Shown: piece by piece, positions 38,320 to 46,858 of the stretch
Numbering within the stretch: position 1 is the first letter of the stretch
How the letters are laid out: the number at the start of each line of letters is the position of its first letter
DNA from: Elizabethkingia miricola
GTDB taxonomy: Bacteria > Bacteroidota > Bacteroidia > Flavobacteriales > Weeksellaceae
NCBI RefSeq assembly: GCF_001675285.1
Contig: NZ_LSGQ01000029.1
Coordinates: forward strand, 118,853 to 182,852
Direction: 5' to 3'
DNA: 64,000 bases
Made by a program: the position numbers and the translations under genes
The notes under the pieces: generated by a model
What the model saw: the letters and a program-made list of their open reading frames with translations, nothing else
Databases searched by the model: none
Told to the model about the DNA's origin: nothing

Positions 38320-40659
38320 ATGGACAGAAGAGATTTTCTGAAAAAATCGGGAATGGTACTGGGAGGCCTTGGGGTTTCTACAGTTATACATCCTTCGATT
38401 TTAAAAGCAATGAATATTAAGCCTGCTAAGGGATCCACATTTTACGATGCAGAGCATGTGGTAATTCTTATGCAAGAGAACAGATCATTTGATCATTGCT
38501 TCGGAACATTACGGGGAGTAAGGGGATTTATGGACAAATATGCGTTTCGTAAACCTGACGGAAAAAGTGTTTTTTTCCAAAAAGATAAAGCCGGAAAGAC
38601 TTACGCACCATTTAACTTAGATATTAAAAATACCAGAGCAACGTGGATGAGTTCTTTGCCTCATTCATGGACAAATCAGCAAAATGCTCTTAATAAAGGA
38701 AAGTACGACCAGTGGTTGCTGGCAAAAAGATCCGGGGTAAAAGAATACCAGGATTTACCTCTTACTTTAGGCTTTTATAACCGGAACGATCTTCCGTTCT
38801 ATTATCAGCTAGCTGATGCCTTCACCGTTTTCGATCAGTATTTTTGTTCTTCCCTTACCGGGACTACGCCCAACAGGCTTTTCCATTGGACAGGGACAAT
38901 CAGAGCCGAAAAGAGTGGTGATGTGCAGGCACATGTAGTTAACGATACCGTGGATTACAGCAGAAATGTACACTGGAAAACTTTCCCGGAAATGCTTGAA
39001 GAGAATGATATTTCATGGAGAATATATCAGAATGAAATAAGCCTTTCTAAAGGAATGGGAGGAGAGCAGGAGGCTTACTTATCCAACTTTACAGATAATC
39101 CAATAGAATGGTTCTCTCAGTTCAATGTGAAATTCTCGCCTAAACACCATGAATTTGTACAGAAGAAAATTACTGAACTTAAAGATAAGCTGAGCAAGAA
39201 TCCGGATAACAAAGAACGCTTAGAAAAAGAACTTCGTTATTACGAAGAAGATCTGAAAAATTTTGATCCTAAGAACTGGGAAAAGCTTTCTCAAAAAGAA
39301 AAGAATCTTCATAACAAAGCATTTACTATTAATTCCGGAGATCCAGATTTCTGGAGTCTTGAAGAGATAGATCCTGTAAACGGTGAAAAAATGTATCTGC
39401 CAAAAGGGGATGTTTTGTTTCAGTTCAGAAAAGATGTAAATGAAGGTAAGCTTCCGACTGTGTCATGGCTGGTTGCACCGGAGCGATTTTCAGATCACCC
39501 TTCTTCTCAGTGGTATGGAGCATGGTTTATATCGGAAGTTATGAACATTCTGACTAAAAATCCGGAAGTATGGAAGAAGACCATTTTCATTCTGAACTAT
39601 GATGAGAACGATGGATATTTCGACCATGTTGTTCCGTTTTTACCACCTAATAACCCACAACAGCAGCCCGATATTCATGGAGAAGGAGGTGCTGAATATG
39701 TAGATTTTAAGCAAAAGTATTTTTCAACAGAAAAACTATATAGTTCAGAAAAGATGGAAGGCCCTGTAGGTTTGGGGTATAGAGTTCCGATGGTTATGGC
39801 TTCTCCTTGGACAACGGGAGGCTATGTAAATTCTGAAGTGTCCGATCATACATCTGTTTTGCAGTTTTTAGAACATTTCCTGAATAAAAAGAAAAATAAA
39901 AATCTTCATGTAGAGAATATCAGCGATTGGAGAAGAGAAGTCTGCGGAGACCTTACTTCGGCTTTCAATCAGGAAAAAAGTAAAAATCTTAAACTGGATT
40001 TCTTGCAGGAAAAGGTTTTTATAGAAAGTATAAATGCCGCAAAAGAAAAACCTGTTCCTAATAATTTTGTGGCGCTGAATGATGCTGAGCAAAATGCACA
40101 ATCTAGGTATTTCCCGAAGCAGGAAAAAGGATTAAAACCTTCTAATCCGCTGCCATATCACTTTGAGGTTAATTTTAGCAGCAAAGGAATTGATATGCAA
40201 AATCACACTGAGAAAGCAACGCCGGTGATGGTATACAACCGTAAAAAGCTAAATGAAGATCAGGACTTTTTATTCCCGTATACGATGTTTAAAAAGCAAG
40301 GTTTCAATCATGCTGTATCTTCTGAAAATGGCTATGATTGGGAAGTTTTCGGACCAAATGGTTTCTACCGGAATTTTGAAGGAGATTCAGCTCCGAAAAT
40401 GGAAGTAAAATTGATCCATAAAAGTAATGGTGATGTTGAAATAACATTTACTTCAGCTGCAAAAACTATTACATTGGAAAATGCTTATACCAAACAAAAT
40501 CAGAGAATTGATCCGGCTAAGACTCCTAAGGTACTGGTTCCGGCTTCTAAAATCGGAGGCTGGTACGATCTGAAAGTTTCTACCGGGAATCACAACTGGA
40601 TTTTTGCAGGAAGGGCAGAAACAGGTAGAGTTTCTTCTACTGATCCACACTGGGCTTAA
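38320..40659 (+). CDS. phosphocholine-type phospholipase C (Tat-exported)
   Basis: A 779-residue member of the PlcH/PlcN phospholipase C family that hydrolyses phosphatidylcholine or sphingomyelin-type lipids. The N-terminus MDRRDFLKKSGMVLGGLG has a twin-arginine signal (RRDFLKK), as in family members. The catalytic start EHVVILMQENRSFDHCFGTLRGVRGF is intact, as are HSWTNQQNALNKGKYDQW, ILNYDENDGYFDHVVPFLPP and SDHTSVLQFLEHFL. Two C-terminal DUF756-type domains follow (ENGYDWEVFGPNGFYRNFEG and the final KIGGWYDLKVS region). It likely belongs with the upstream GDPD-phosphatase fusion. It could be a virulence factor in host-associated strains. Confidence 0.92.
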   Translation: MDRRDFLKKSGMVLGGLGVSTVIHPSILKAMNIKPAKGSTFYDAEHVVILMQENRSFDHCFGTLRGVRGFMDKYAFRKPDGKSVFFQKDKAGKTYAPFNLDIKNTRATWMSSLPHSWTNQQNALNKGKYDQWLLAKRSGVKEYQDLPLTLGFYNRNDLPFYYQLADAFTVFDQYFCSSLTGTTPNRLFHWTGTIRAEKSGDVQAHVVNDTVDYSRNVHWKTFPEMLEENDISWRIYQNEISLSKGMGGEQEAYLSNFTDNPIEWFSQFNVKFSPKHHEFVQKKITELKDKLSKNPDNKERLEKELRYYEEDLKNFDPKNWEKLSQKEKNLHNKAFTINSGDPDFWSLEEIDPVNGEKMYLPKGDVLFQFRKDVNEGKLPTVSWLVAPERFSDHPSSQWYGAWFISEVMNILTKNPEVWKKTIFILNYDENDGYFDHVVPFLPPNNPQQQPDIHGEGGAEYVDFKQKYFSTEKLYSSEKMEGPVGLGYRVPMVMASPWTTGGYVNSEVSDHTSVLQFLEHFLNKKKNKNLHVENISDWRREVCGDLTSAFNQEKSKNLKLDFLQEKVFIESINAAKEKPVPNNFVALNDAEQNAQSRYFPKQEKGLKPSNPLPYHFEVNFSSKGIDMQNHTEKATPVMVYNRKKLNEDQDFLFPYTMFKKQGFNHAVSSENGYDWEVFGPNGFYRNFEGDSAPKMEVKLIHKSNGDVEITFTSAAKTITLENAYTKQNQRIDPAKTPKVLVPASKIGGWYDLKVSTGNHNWIFAGRAETGRVSSTDPHWA

Positions 40660-40689
40660 GGAAAATATGCGGGTTTATTGATTGCCCCT

Positions 40690-40722
40690 AAACCTCATAG
40701 GTCTCCGAGACCTATGAGGTTT
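40690..40722. repeat. REP-like palindrome/bidirectional terminator
   Basis: 14-bp perfect stem AAACCTCATAGGTC/GACCTATGAGGTTT with loop TCCGA, between convergent genes. The convergent gene's stop codon starts at 40723. A related degenerate copy lies at 53043-53067. Confidence 0.7.
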
Positions 40723-41655
40723 TTAATGAACTTTCTTTTGTAAATAAAAAATAGCCTGATCACCTTTATTATTATAGTTTAGTTCTTTCGCAGATTGTTC
40801 GTAACCAGCAATTTCAGATGGAGAGAAAAAATCCTCTGGTTTTATAAATTCTTTTGATACCTCATTAATCAGAGGAATATCTTTTTTATATAGTTCACTG
40901 CCCCAGAATTGCATAGAATTAGAATCATAAACCACATCGGCGACTGTAAAACCTACTTTCTCAGCCATTATGCTAATACTCTTTTCTGTATGAATAAAAA
41001 AATGCCGTGGAGCATCCAGCTGAACCCAGTCTCGATGATAAACCGACCATGCATTATTGACCACAGGTATCCTGATCATTAGATAACCATTATTTTTCAA
41101 AAGTTTATAAGATTTAGCAAGCTCACTCATCGGCTCTTCCATATGCTCAAAGACATGATGCATCATTAATAAATCATAGCTATTGTTTTTTAATTCGCTC
41201 AAATCGTTTTTCAGAACTTTTACATTGTGACCATATTGATACTCTTGAGGAATAAATCTATCTACACCCTGAATATTCTTATAACCATAATTAAACATTT
41301 CACAGATCAATTTACCTCTACCACAACCAATGTCCAATATTCGTTGGTTGGGAAGTATGTTAAGTGGACGCAATTGTTCTAGAATTTCGTGCCCATGCTT
41401 TTTTATTCTGTATTTTTTGAGCAGTCTTTTTAAAATAGCTTTGGAGCCTGTAATGGGGGGAATATATTGTTTAAAAGAATAATAATAGTCTGGATAGTAA
41501 CTTGCAATATCTTTAGGTATTTCTAATATCTGGATTGTCTGGCAATTGCTGCATTGGGCATATGGAAATTCCTTTCGGGTGCCAAACATCATTTCCCGGG
41601 CATTAAATACATTTTCTAGTGTTTCATTGCAAATTTTGCATTTTTTTATTGTCAT
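40723..41655 (-). CDS. class I SAM-dependent methyltransferase with zinc-binding head
   Basis: A 310-residue protein. The N-terminus carries two CxxC pairs (CKICNETL and CSNCQTIQ), a zinc-binding head common in sugar or polysaccharide-modifying methyltransferases. The Rossmann core follows: RILDIGCGRGKLICEMFNYGYKNIQGVD (SAM-binding motif I), DLLMMHHVFEHMEEPMSEL and RIPVVNNAWSVYHRDWVQLDAPRHFFIH. The acceptor is unknown. It is a lone gene ended by the shared palindrome with the phospholipase C gene. Confidence 0.85.
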   Translation of the reverse strand: MTIKKCKICNETLENVFNAREMMFGTRKEFPYAQCSNCQTIQILEIPKDIASYYPDYYYSFKQYIPPITGSKAILKRLLKKYRIKKHGHEILEQLRPLNILPNQRILDIGCGRGKLICEMFNYGYKNIQGVDRFIPQEYQYGHNVKVLKNDLSELKNNSYDLLMMHHVFEHMEEPMSELAKSYKLLKNNGYLMIRIPVVNNAWSVYHRDWVQLDAPRHFFIHTEKSISIMAEKVGFTVADVVYDSNSMQFWGSELYKKDIPLINEVSKEFIKPEDFFSPSEIAGYEQSAKELNYNNKGDQAIFYLQKKVH

Positions 41656-41970
41656 CTTCTCAATATATTATGTGATGAAAGTAAAAATACATAAATATCT
41701 TAATATATAATCATAGTAATTGTATTAAATTTTAAACTATTGATTGTGAATTTATTAAATTTAGATATAGATAAATTTCACCTATACAAAAAAATATAAT
41801 TGCTGAATTAATTTTATCTAAACTTAATTCAAGGGAAAAACAAATTTTGTATAAACTTTGTAAATTGTTATAATTTATCGGAAGGATATATATCTTTTTG
41901 GCATGTTTTTTATTTTAAAGTTCAGGTTTCAAATTTGAAACTTGTTTATATTTGTTCGTACAATTTTTTT
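41656..41970. other. 315-bp divergent intergenic region with a 16-bp palindrome
   Basis: A very AT-rich spacer between the methyltransferase and DUF4403 genes. It contains the perfect palindrome GTTTCAAATTTGAAAC at 41926-41941, 29 bp before the DUF4403 start. No ORF, tRNA or hairpin with a T tract was seen. Confidence 0.5.
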
Positions 41971-43332
41971 ATGATGAAGAAAATACTTTTATTCGTATTG
42001 GTGTCTACATATAGCTTTGCGCAGGATACTGTTGAATATAACTTTCCAAAAATAAAGTCAGGAATTTCTATTCCGGTGGTTATTCCAATGGCAGAAATCA
42101 ACAGATTAATTAACCAATCTATTAACGGAGTTATTTATGAGGATAAATCCTATACGGATAACAACAATGACCAGTTTAAAACCAGAGTTGAGAAAAACGG
42201 AAATATTGTGATACAGGGGTTAACCAATAACCGTATTATGATTTCTGTACCTCTGAAAATATGGGCAGAGAAAGGTTATGGTACTTTAGGTTATTATACC
42301 TACCAGTCGACAAACTTTAGTGTGGTGATGAATTTTATCTCCAATATTAGTTTTAATAATAACTGGACACTGAATACAGCGACTACAACTGCAGGTTTTG
42401 TATGGAAAGAAAAACCTGTACTGGATTATGGTAAAGTAAAAATTCCTATATCATCACTTATAGAAAGCACACTTACCAAACAACAGCAGAAATTTACCGG
42501 AGTTATAGATCAGCAGGTAAAGGAAAAAATGAATATGCAGCCTTATCTGGTAATGGCCTGGAACCAATTTGTAAATCCTATCAATATCTCCGAAGAGTAT
42601 CATACATGGTTGAAGATTAGCCCGCAAAGTCTTTCTGCAACACCACTGAAAGTATATGCTAACCAGATTTCAGCAACGTTAGGAGTAGATTTATATTCCG
42701 AGACATTCACAGGAAATCAGCCGGCAGCTGGTGCAAGTGTAACTACAGTGCCTGGTTTCGTCACCAAACCTGCAATAGATAATGTTTTCAAGCTGCAGAC
42801 TACTGCAAATATTCCATTTACTGAAGCTACAAAACTGGCAGAGCAACAGTTTCTCCACAAAGAATTTACCTTCAGAGAAGGGAAGTCTAAAATTGTGATT
42901 GAAAGCATAAAGGTATATGGAAAGGACGAGAAAGTAGTGATAGAAGCAGAGACAAGCGGAACAGTTAATGGTACTTCCATTATTACAGGTACACCAACTT
43001 ATGATCCTGTAAAAAAGAAGATTGTGTTCACCGATACCAAGTTCAATCTGAAAACGAGTAATGTGTTTCAGAAGACATTGGTATTCCTTTTCAAAGGGAA
43101 GATTATTAATATGATTGAAAAAGAATATGGTATTCCTACACTGGATATGGAGAAAAGTTCCCGCAAAAGCATTGAAGAAAGTCTGAACAAAGAATATTAC
43201 AAAGGACTCTTCATAAAAGGTAAGGTAATAGATTTCAGACCATCTGATTTTGTGGTAGGGAATAGTAGTATAACCGCAATTATCGATACTAAAGCAAATG
43301 CACAGTTAATGATTTCAGGACTTAGCTTCTAA
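41971..43332 (+). CDS. DUF4403 family secreted protein
   Basis: A 453-residue protein. The start is taken at ATG 41971 (MMKKILLFVLVSTYSFAQ), which gives a proper signal peptide. The TTG reading from 41935 adds twelve residues before it. The mature part fits DUF4403: SGISIPVVIPMAEINRLINQSINGVIYED near the start, a middle QQKFTGVIDQQVKEKMNMQPYLVMAW, and a C-terminal YYKGLFIKGKVIDFRPSDFVVG. The family is predicted to fold like lipid-binding (SMP/BPI-like) proteins, but its role is not established. A strong terminator follows. Confidence 0.82.
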   Translation: MMKKILLFVLVSTYSFAQDTVEYNFPKIKSGISIPVVIPMAEINRLINQSINGVIYEDKSYTDNNNDQFKTRVEKNGNIVIQGLTNNRIMISVPLKIWAEKGYGTLGYYTYQSTNFSVVMNFISNISFNNNWTLNTATTTAGFVWKEKPVLDYGKVKIPISSLIESTLTKQQQKFTGVIDQQVKEKMNMQPYLVMAWNQFVNPINISEEYHTWLKISPQSLSATPLKVYANQISATLGVDLYSETFTGNQPAAGASVTTVPGFVTKPAIDNVFKLQTTANIPFTEATKLAEQQFLHKEFTFREGKSKIVIESIKVYGKDEKVVIEAETSGTVNGTSIITGTPTYDPVKKKIVFTDTKFNLKTSNVFQKTLVFLFKGKIINMIEKEYGIPTLDMEKSSRKSIEESLNKEYYKGLFIKGKVIDFRPSDFVVGNSSITAIIDTKANAQLMISGLSF

Positions 43333-43351
43333 GCTGAAGAACTACAAATAC

Positions 43352-43385
43352 AAAAATGACCGGATATTTCTTCCGGTCATTTTTA
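43352..43385 (+). terminator. terminator after the DUF4403 gene
   Basis: Stem AAAAATGACCGGA/TCCGGTCATTTTT with a 7-base loop and further Ts. Confidence 0.85.
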
Positions 43386-43448
43386 TTTTTATACCCTTGT
43401 CAAAGTTAACTTGACAATTAGTTAGGTCAGTTAAAGTTATTATCAATG

Positions 43449-43456
43449 TATATTTG
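43449..43456 (+). promoter_or_regulatory. possible -7 box upstream of the dual peptidyl-prolyl isomerase gene
   Basis: TATATTTG matches TAnnTTTG 80 bp upstream of the ATG. No TTG at normal spacing was found. Confidence 0.25.
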
Positions 43457-43536
43457 AATAAATATCGACATATCCATTATAAAAATACCTATTTTAGCGC
43501 AACTAAAAAACTCAATTTATACTATACAGGTCATTT

Positions 43537-44616
43537 ATGAAGAAAGTCGTATTTTTGTGTACAGTATTATTAACCTTATTAAACTGTAAAACTTTGGATT
43601 TAAAAGAAATCAATTTAGACAAAGCTGCTTATGAGCAATTGCCGGAAGGGCTTTATGGAAATTTGAAGACAACAAAAGGAGATATCCTTGTTAAATTTAA
43701 CGATAAAGAATCACCAGTAACAGTTGCTAACTTCGTAGGATTAGCAGAAGGAAAAATAGAAAACTCGGCTAAAAAGAAAGGAGAACCTTTCTACAACGGG
43801 ACTATTTTCCACAGAGTAATCAAAGACTTTATGATTCAGGGTGGTGACCCTAAAGGAACAGGAATGGGTGATCCTGGTTATAAATTCGATGATGAGAAAA
43901 ACGACCTTAAGCACACAGGAAAAGGTATTCTTTCTATGGCTAATTCTGGTCCTAATACCAATGGATCTCAGTTCTTTATTACTGAAGTGGCAACACCTTG
44001 GTTAGACGGAAGACATACGATCTTTGGTAAAGTGGTAAAAGGAGAGCAGGTTATAGATGATGTAGCTAATGTAGAGAAAGGTGCTCAGGATAAACCAAAA
44101 ACTGACATTGTATTAGAAAAAGTAACCATCTTTACAAAAGGAGATGCTTATAAGCATTACGATGCGGCTAAACTTTTCAATGAAGGAAAATCTAAAATTG
44201 CTGAAAACAACAAAGTATTCGTTCAGAAGAAAGAAGAAGAGGCTAAAAAGAAATTGGAAGAACTAAAAAGCGGAATGACAACTACTGCGAGTGGTTTGAT
44301 GTATAAAATTACAAAAACTACAGATGGTGCTCAGCCAGTAGCTGGAAATACAGTTTCTGTTCATTATACAGGTAAATTAACAAGCGGACAGGTTTTCGAT
44401 TCATCAATCTCAAGAAATGAGCCTATCGAATTCCCTGTAGGAACTGGTCGTGTAATTAAAGGTTGGGATGAAGGTATTCTTTTACTAAAAGAAGGAGAAG
44501 AAGCTACATTCCTTATTCCACCAGATTTAGGCTACGGAGCAAGAGGTGCCGGAGGTGTTATCCCGCCAAATGCATGGTTAATCTTCGAAGTTAAATTAGT
44601 GAAAGCTAAAGCATAA
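43537..44616 (+). CDS. dual-family peptidyl-prolyl isomerase lipoprotein (cyclophilin-FKBP fusion)
   Basis: A 359-residue protein with a lipobox leader (LLTLLNC, C17). Residues 36-190 are a cyclophilin domain (GTIFHRVIKDFMIQGGDPKGTG, GPNTNGSQFFITEVATPWLDGRHTIFGKV). A charged helical linker of about 50 residues follows. Residues 255-358 are an FKBP domain (GNTVSVHYTGKLTSGQVFDSS, VIKGWDEGILLLKEGEEATFLIPPDLGYG, VIPPNAWLIFEVKLVK). Both active-site cores appear intact. This cyclophilin-first order matches the known dual-family immunophilins. It is membrane-tethered and may fold envelope proteins. It is a single-gene unit with its own terminator. Confidence 0.93.
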   Translation: MKKVVFLCTVLLTLLNCKTLDLKEINLDKAAYEQLPEGLYGNLKTTKGDILVKFNDKESPVTVANFVGLAEGKIENSAKKKGEPFYNGTIFHRVIKDFMIQGGDPKGTGMGDPGYKFDDEKNDLKHTGKGILSMANSGPNTNGSQFFITEVATPWLDGRHTIFGKVVKGEQVIDDVANVEKGAQDKPKTDIVLEKVTIFTKGDAYKHYDAAKLFNEGKSKIAENNKVFVQKKEEEAKKKLEELKSGMTTTASGLMYKITKTTDGAQPVAGNTVSVHYTGKLTSGQVFDSSISRNEPIEFPVGTGRVIKGWDEGILLLKEGEEATFLIPPDLGYGARGAGGVIPPNAWLIFEVKLVKAKA

Positions 44617-44628
44617 CATTTAGATAAA

Positions 44629-44657
44629 TAAAAAAGGAAGCAATTTGCTTCCTTTTT
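44629..44657. terminator. bidirectional terminator between convergent genes
   Basis: Stem AAAAAGGAAGCA/TGCTTCCTTTTT between the isomerase gene and the minus-strand repeat-protein gene. Confidence 0.85.
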
Positions 44658-44667
44658 TATTTTATAT

Positions 44668-45273
44668 TTATCTTCTCCCGTCGTTTCTATAGTAGTACTG
44701 CGGAATTACATTAATCTGTATCAGGTCATTTTCACCCTGTATAGATTTTAACTGTCCAACCATACGCTTGTTGTTGTCCCAGTCAGAATAGTAATCCAAT
44801 GTAACATTGCCTACTTTTTTTAATTTTCCTTTTCTTCCCCAGATATCATTATCAAAATATTCAAAGTTTATATTTCCAATCTGTTTGAAGAAAAGATCAC
44901 GGTTCCAGATATCATTTTTGTGGAAGTATTCAAATCCTATTCTTCCGATATTTTTAATCATATTATTGCGTCCCCAGATATCGTTGTCACTATAATATTC
45001 TATCGGATATTTTCCGTACCTGTATCTTATGTTATCATTGGATGAGCGGTCAAAATCATCTCTTTGCTGGAAATTGTTTCTTCTGTTAGGCTGGTATCTT
45101 AGGAGCTGCCCATAGGAATCGACTGTAATTACAGCATCATCTGTATAAAGATCAACAGATAAGATTGCAGAATTTTGTTCGGAAATGTTCACATCCATGC
45201 CTTTTAGCTGTTGCCCCCATACACTAACAGATGTATAGAGTAGTGCGGCTGTAAATAGTAATCTTAATTTCAT
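44668..45273 (-). CDS. secreted protein with internal NDIWGR repeats
   Basis: A 201-residue protein with a leader (KLRLLFTAALLYTSVSVWGQ). The centre has three imperfect repeats of about 23 residues built on NDIW(G/N)R-x-IG-x-I-x-FEYF: NDIWGRNNMIKNIGRIGFEYF, then NDIWNRDLFFKQIGNINFEYF, then NDIWGRKGKLKKVGNVTLDYY. A fourth weak unit flanks each side (IRYRYGKYPIEYYSD; DWDNNKRMVGQ). The pattern resembles short WG/YD-type beta repeats. I do not recognise a family. It probably lies in the periplasm or on the surface. It is followed by a shared terminator. Confidence 0.72.
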   Translation of the reverse strand: MKLRLLFTAALLYTSVSVWGQQLKGMDVNISEQNSAILSVDLYTDDAVITVDSYGQLLRYQPNRRNNFQQRDDFDRSSNDNIRYRYGKYPIEYYSDNDIWGRNNMIKNIGRIGFEYFHKNDIWNRDLFFKQIGNINFEYFDNDIWGRKGKLKKVGNVTLDYYSDWDNNKRMVGQLKSIQGENDLIQINVIPQYYYRNDGRR

Positions 45274-45732
45274 GTGAAAAAGTGTTTGTTTAGGGTTTAT
45301 TTTATATCTGAATGACTATGTATCTATGTCTTTTATCCCAACACATAAACTATGCCGCAAAATTCATTTTCGGAAAAAAATAAGGATAAGTCTGAAAGTT
45401 TAAATTTTATTTCAAAAAAATATTAGGCTTCGATAGTTCGTCATGCTCACTATAGACTTAACTCAGCCTGACACCTCTAAAAGAAGGGTAATTTATATGA
45501 GCAATGTCACTCTGAGCCTGTCGAAGAGTATTAGCAATAAAATTTGAACAAGCTTAAATTTGAAAGGTTAAAACAGGATCTCTGTTTTAGGCTATTTAAT
45601 CCAATACTTACAAAATTGTCAGTAACATACATTAAGCAATGTATTAGGAATAAAAGAGAGATCGCTATAATTTTGATATAAGAAAATAAGTGCTGTATAA
45701 AATGATTTGCAGTACATATAAAAATTATCAGA
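45274..45732. other. 459-bp intergenic region with a REP/MITE-like element
   Basis: A gap between divergent genes, without a convincing ORF. Its main feature is the imperfect palindromic element at 45428-45528. The rest is AT-rich sequence that presumably holds the promoters of the repeat protein and the esterase. Confidence 0.5.
45428..45528. repeat. degenerate REP/MITE-like palindromic element
   Basis: The left end starts CTTCGATAGTTCGTCATGCTCAC and the right end is CACTCTGAGCCTGTCGAAG, so the ends are imperfect inverted repeats (CTTCGAxAG). An internal ACTCAGCCTGACA copies part of the right arm. Elements with a CTTCGACAGGCTCAGAGTGACA core are common intergenic repeats in many bacteria, which I recall rather than computed. 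Confidence 0.55.
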
Positions 45733-46656
45733 ATGAAGTTAACAACACAAGTGAAAGCAGCAGCAGATCACATGCAGAATGTACAGGTATTTGATGCTAA
45801 AGATGCTTTGGATATGAGCCGGAAGAGCTATGAGAGTATGGCTGCCCAATTCGGTGCCAAAAAAGAAATGGTAAGAGTTATTGAAGAATTTAATATAGAT
45901 AATGGAGGGCATAGTATCCCGGTCAGGGTATACCGCCCTGAAAATTTAGGAACAGAAAACTCTTCTGCTATTATTTATACTCATGGCGGTTGGTTTGTAG
46001 CAGGGAGTTTTGAAACACATGATGCCATTGTGAGAAAATTGGCTAATGCTACTAAATCAGTTGTTATTTTCCCGGAATATAGGCTTGCACCAGAGCATCC
46101 TTTTCCGGCTGGATTAGATGACTGTATTTATGTAACCAATTGGGTTTATGACAATGCCGCTACATTAAAAATTGATAAGAACAATATCGGTATTGTAGGA
46201 GATAGTGCAGGCGGAGCATTGTCTGTTGCTATTGCTGGTGAGTTGGGAGACAGATTAAGATTTCAGGTTTTGATATACCCGGCGGGAGATAATAAGCTGA
46301 GTACAGGATCATGGCAGACCTACGCAAACGGGCCGGTCCTTTCATTAGAGGGTGGAGTGCAGGCATGGGAATGGTATTTACAAAAAGAAGAGGATAAACA
46401 GAATCCTTTAGCTGTTCCTGTTTTAATTGAAGATTTTAAACATACACCGCCTACACAGGTCTTATTAGCAGGACACGATCCTTTGCATGATGATGGGAAA
46501 ATATTAGTGGAAAATCTAAAGGCGTCCGGAGTAGAAACAGAAGTTGTTATTTATGAAGAAATGATACATGGTTTCATGCATATGGATTCTGCTTTTACTG
46601 AAGTTCAGGATGCAGTAGAAAAGATTTCTACATTTATAAACAGTCATATAGCTTAG
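45733..46656 (+). CDS. alpha/beta hydrolase (HSL-type esterase)
   Basis: A 307-residue esterase of the hormone-sensitive-lipase family, without a signal peptide. The oxyanion-hole motif H84-G-G is in YTHGGWFVAGSFETHD. The nucleophile is S158 in GDSAGGALSVA. The acid and base of the triad are most likely the aspartate in LLAGHDPLHDDG and the histidine in MIHGFMHM. The segment FPEYRLAPEHPFPAG is characteristic of the family. It hydrolyses short-chain esters in the cytoplasm. The physiological substrate is unknown. It is a lone gene with its own terminator. Confidence 0.92.
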   Translation: MKLTTQVKAAADHMQNVQVFDAKDALDMSRKSYESMAAQFGAKKEMVRVIEEFNIDNGGHSIPVRVYRPENLGTENSSAIIYTHGGWFVAGSFETHDAIVRKLANATKSVVIFPEYRLAPEHPFPAGLDDCIYVTNWVYDNAATLKIDKNNIGIVGDSAGGALSVAIAGELGDRLRFQVLIYPAGDNKLSTGSWQTYANGPVLSLEGGVQAWEWYLQKEEDKQNPLAVPVLIEDFKHTPPTQVLLAGHDPLHDDGKILVENLKASGVETEVVIYEEMIHGFMHMDSAFTEVQDAVEKISTFINSHIA

Positions 46657-46705
46657 TATTTAGAGCTATATCTGATAGATAAAAGTACTGAATAATTAGT
46701 AATTG

Positions 46706-46733
46706 TGACCGGAAGAAATTCCGGTCATTTTTA
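46706..46733 (+). terminator. terminator after the esterase gene
   Basis: Stem TGACCGGAA/TTCCGGTCA with loop GAAA and a TTTTT tract. The stem sequence nearly copies the terminator at 43352, so terminator stems recur in this genome. Confidence 0.85.
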
Positions 46734-46858
46734 TAGACCGTAGTTACATTTGGAAAAGTATATTGCTATTCAGCTTTATTTTTATATTCTTTGTTGTTAC
46801 TTTTGTAGTGATACAGAAGTATTACAATAGGCTATACCTTATACAATGAGTATATAAT

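Noticed and set aside
38320..40659. Acid phosphatase AcpA-type annotation
   Set aside because: The related superfamily shares the ENRSFDH start, but the Tat signal, length and C-terminal DUF756-type domains favour phospholipase C.
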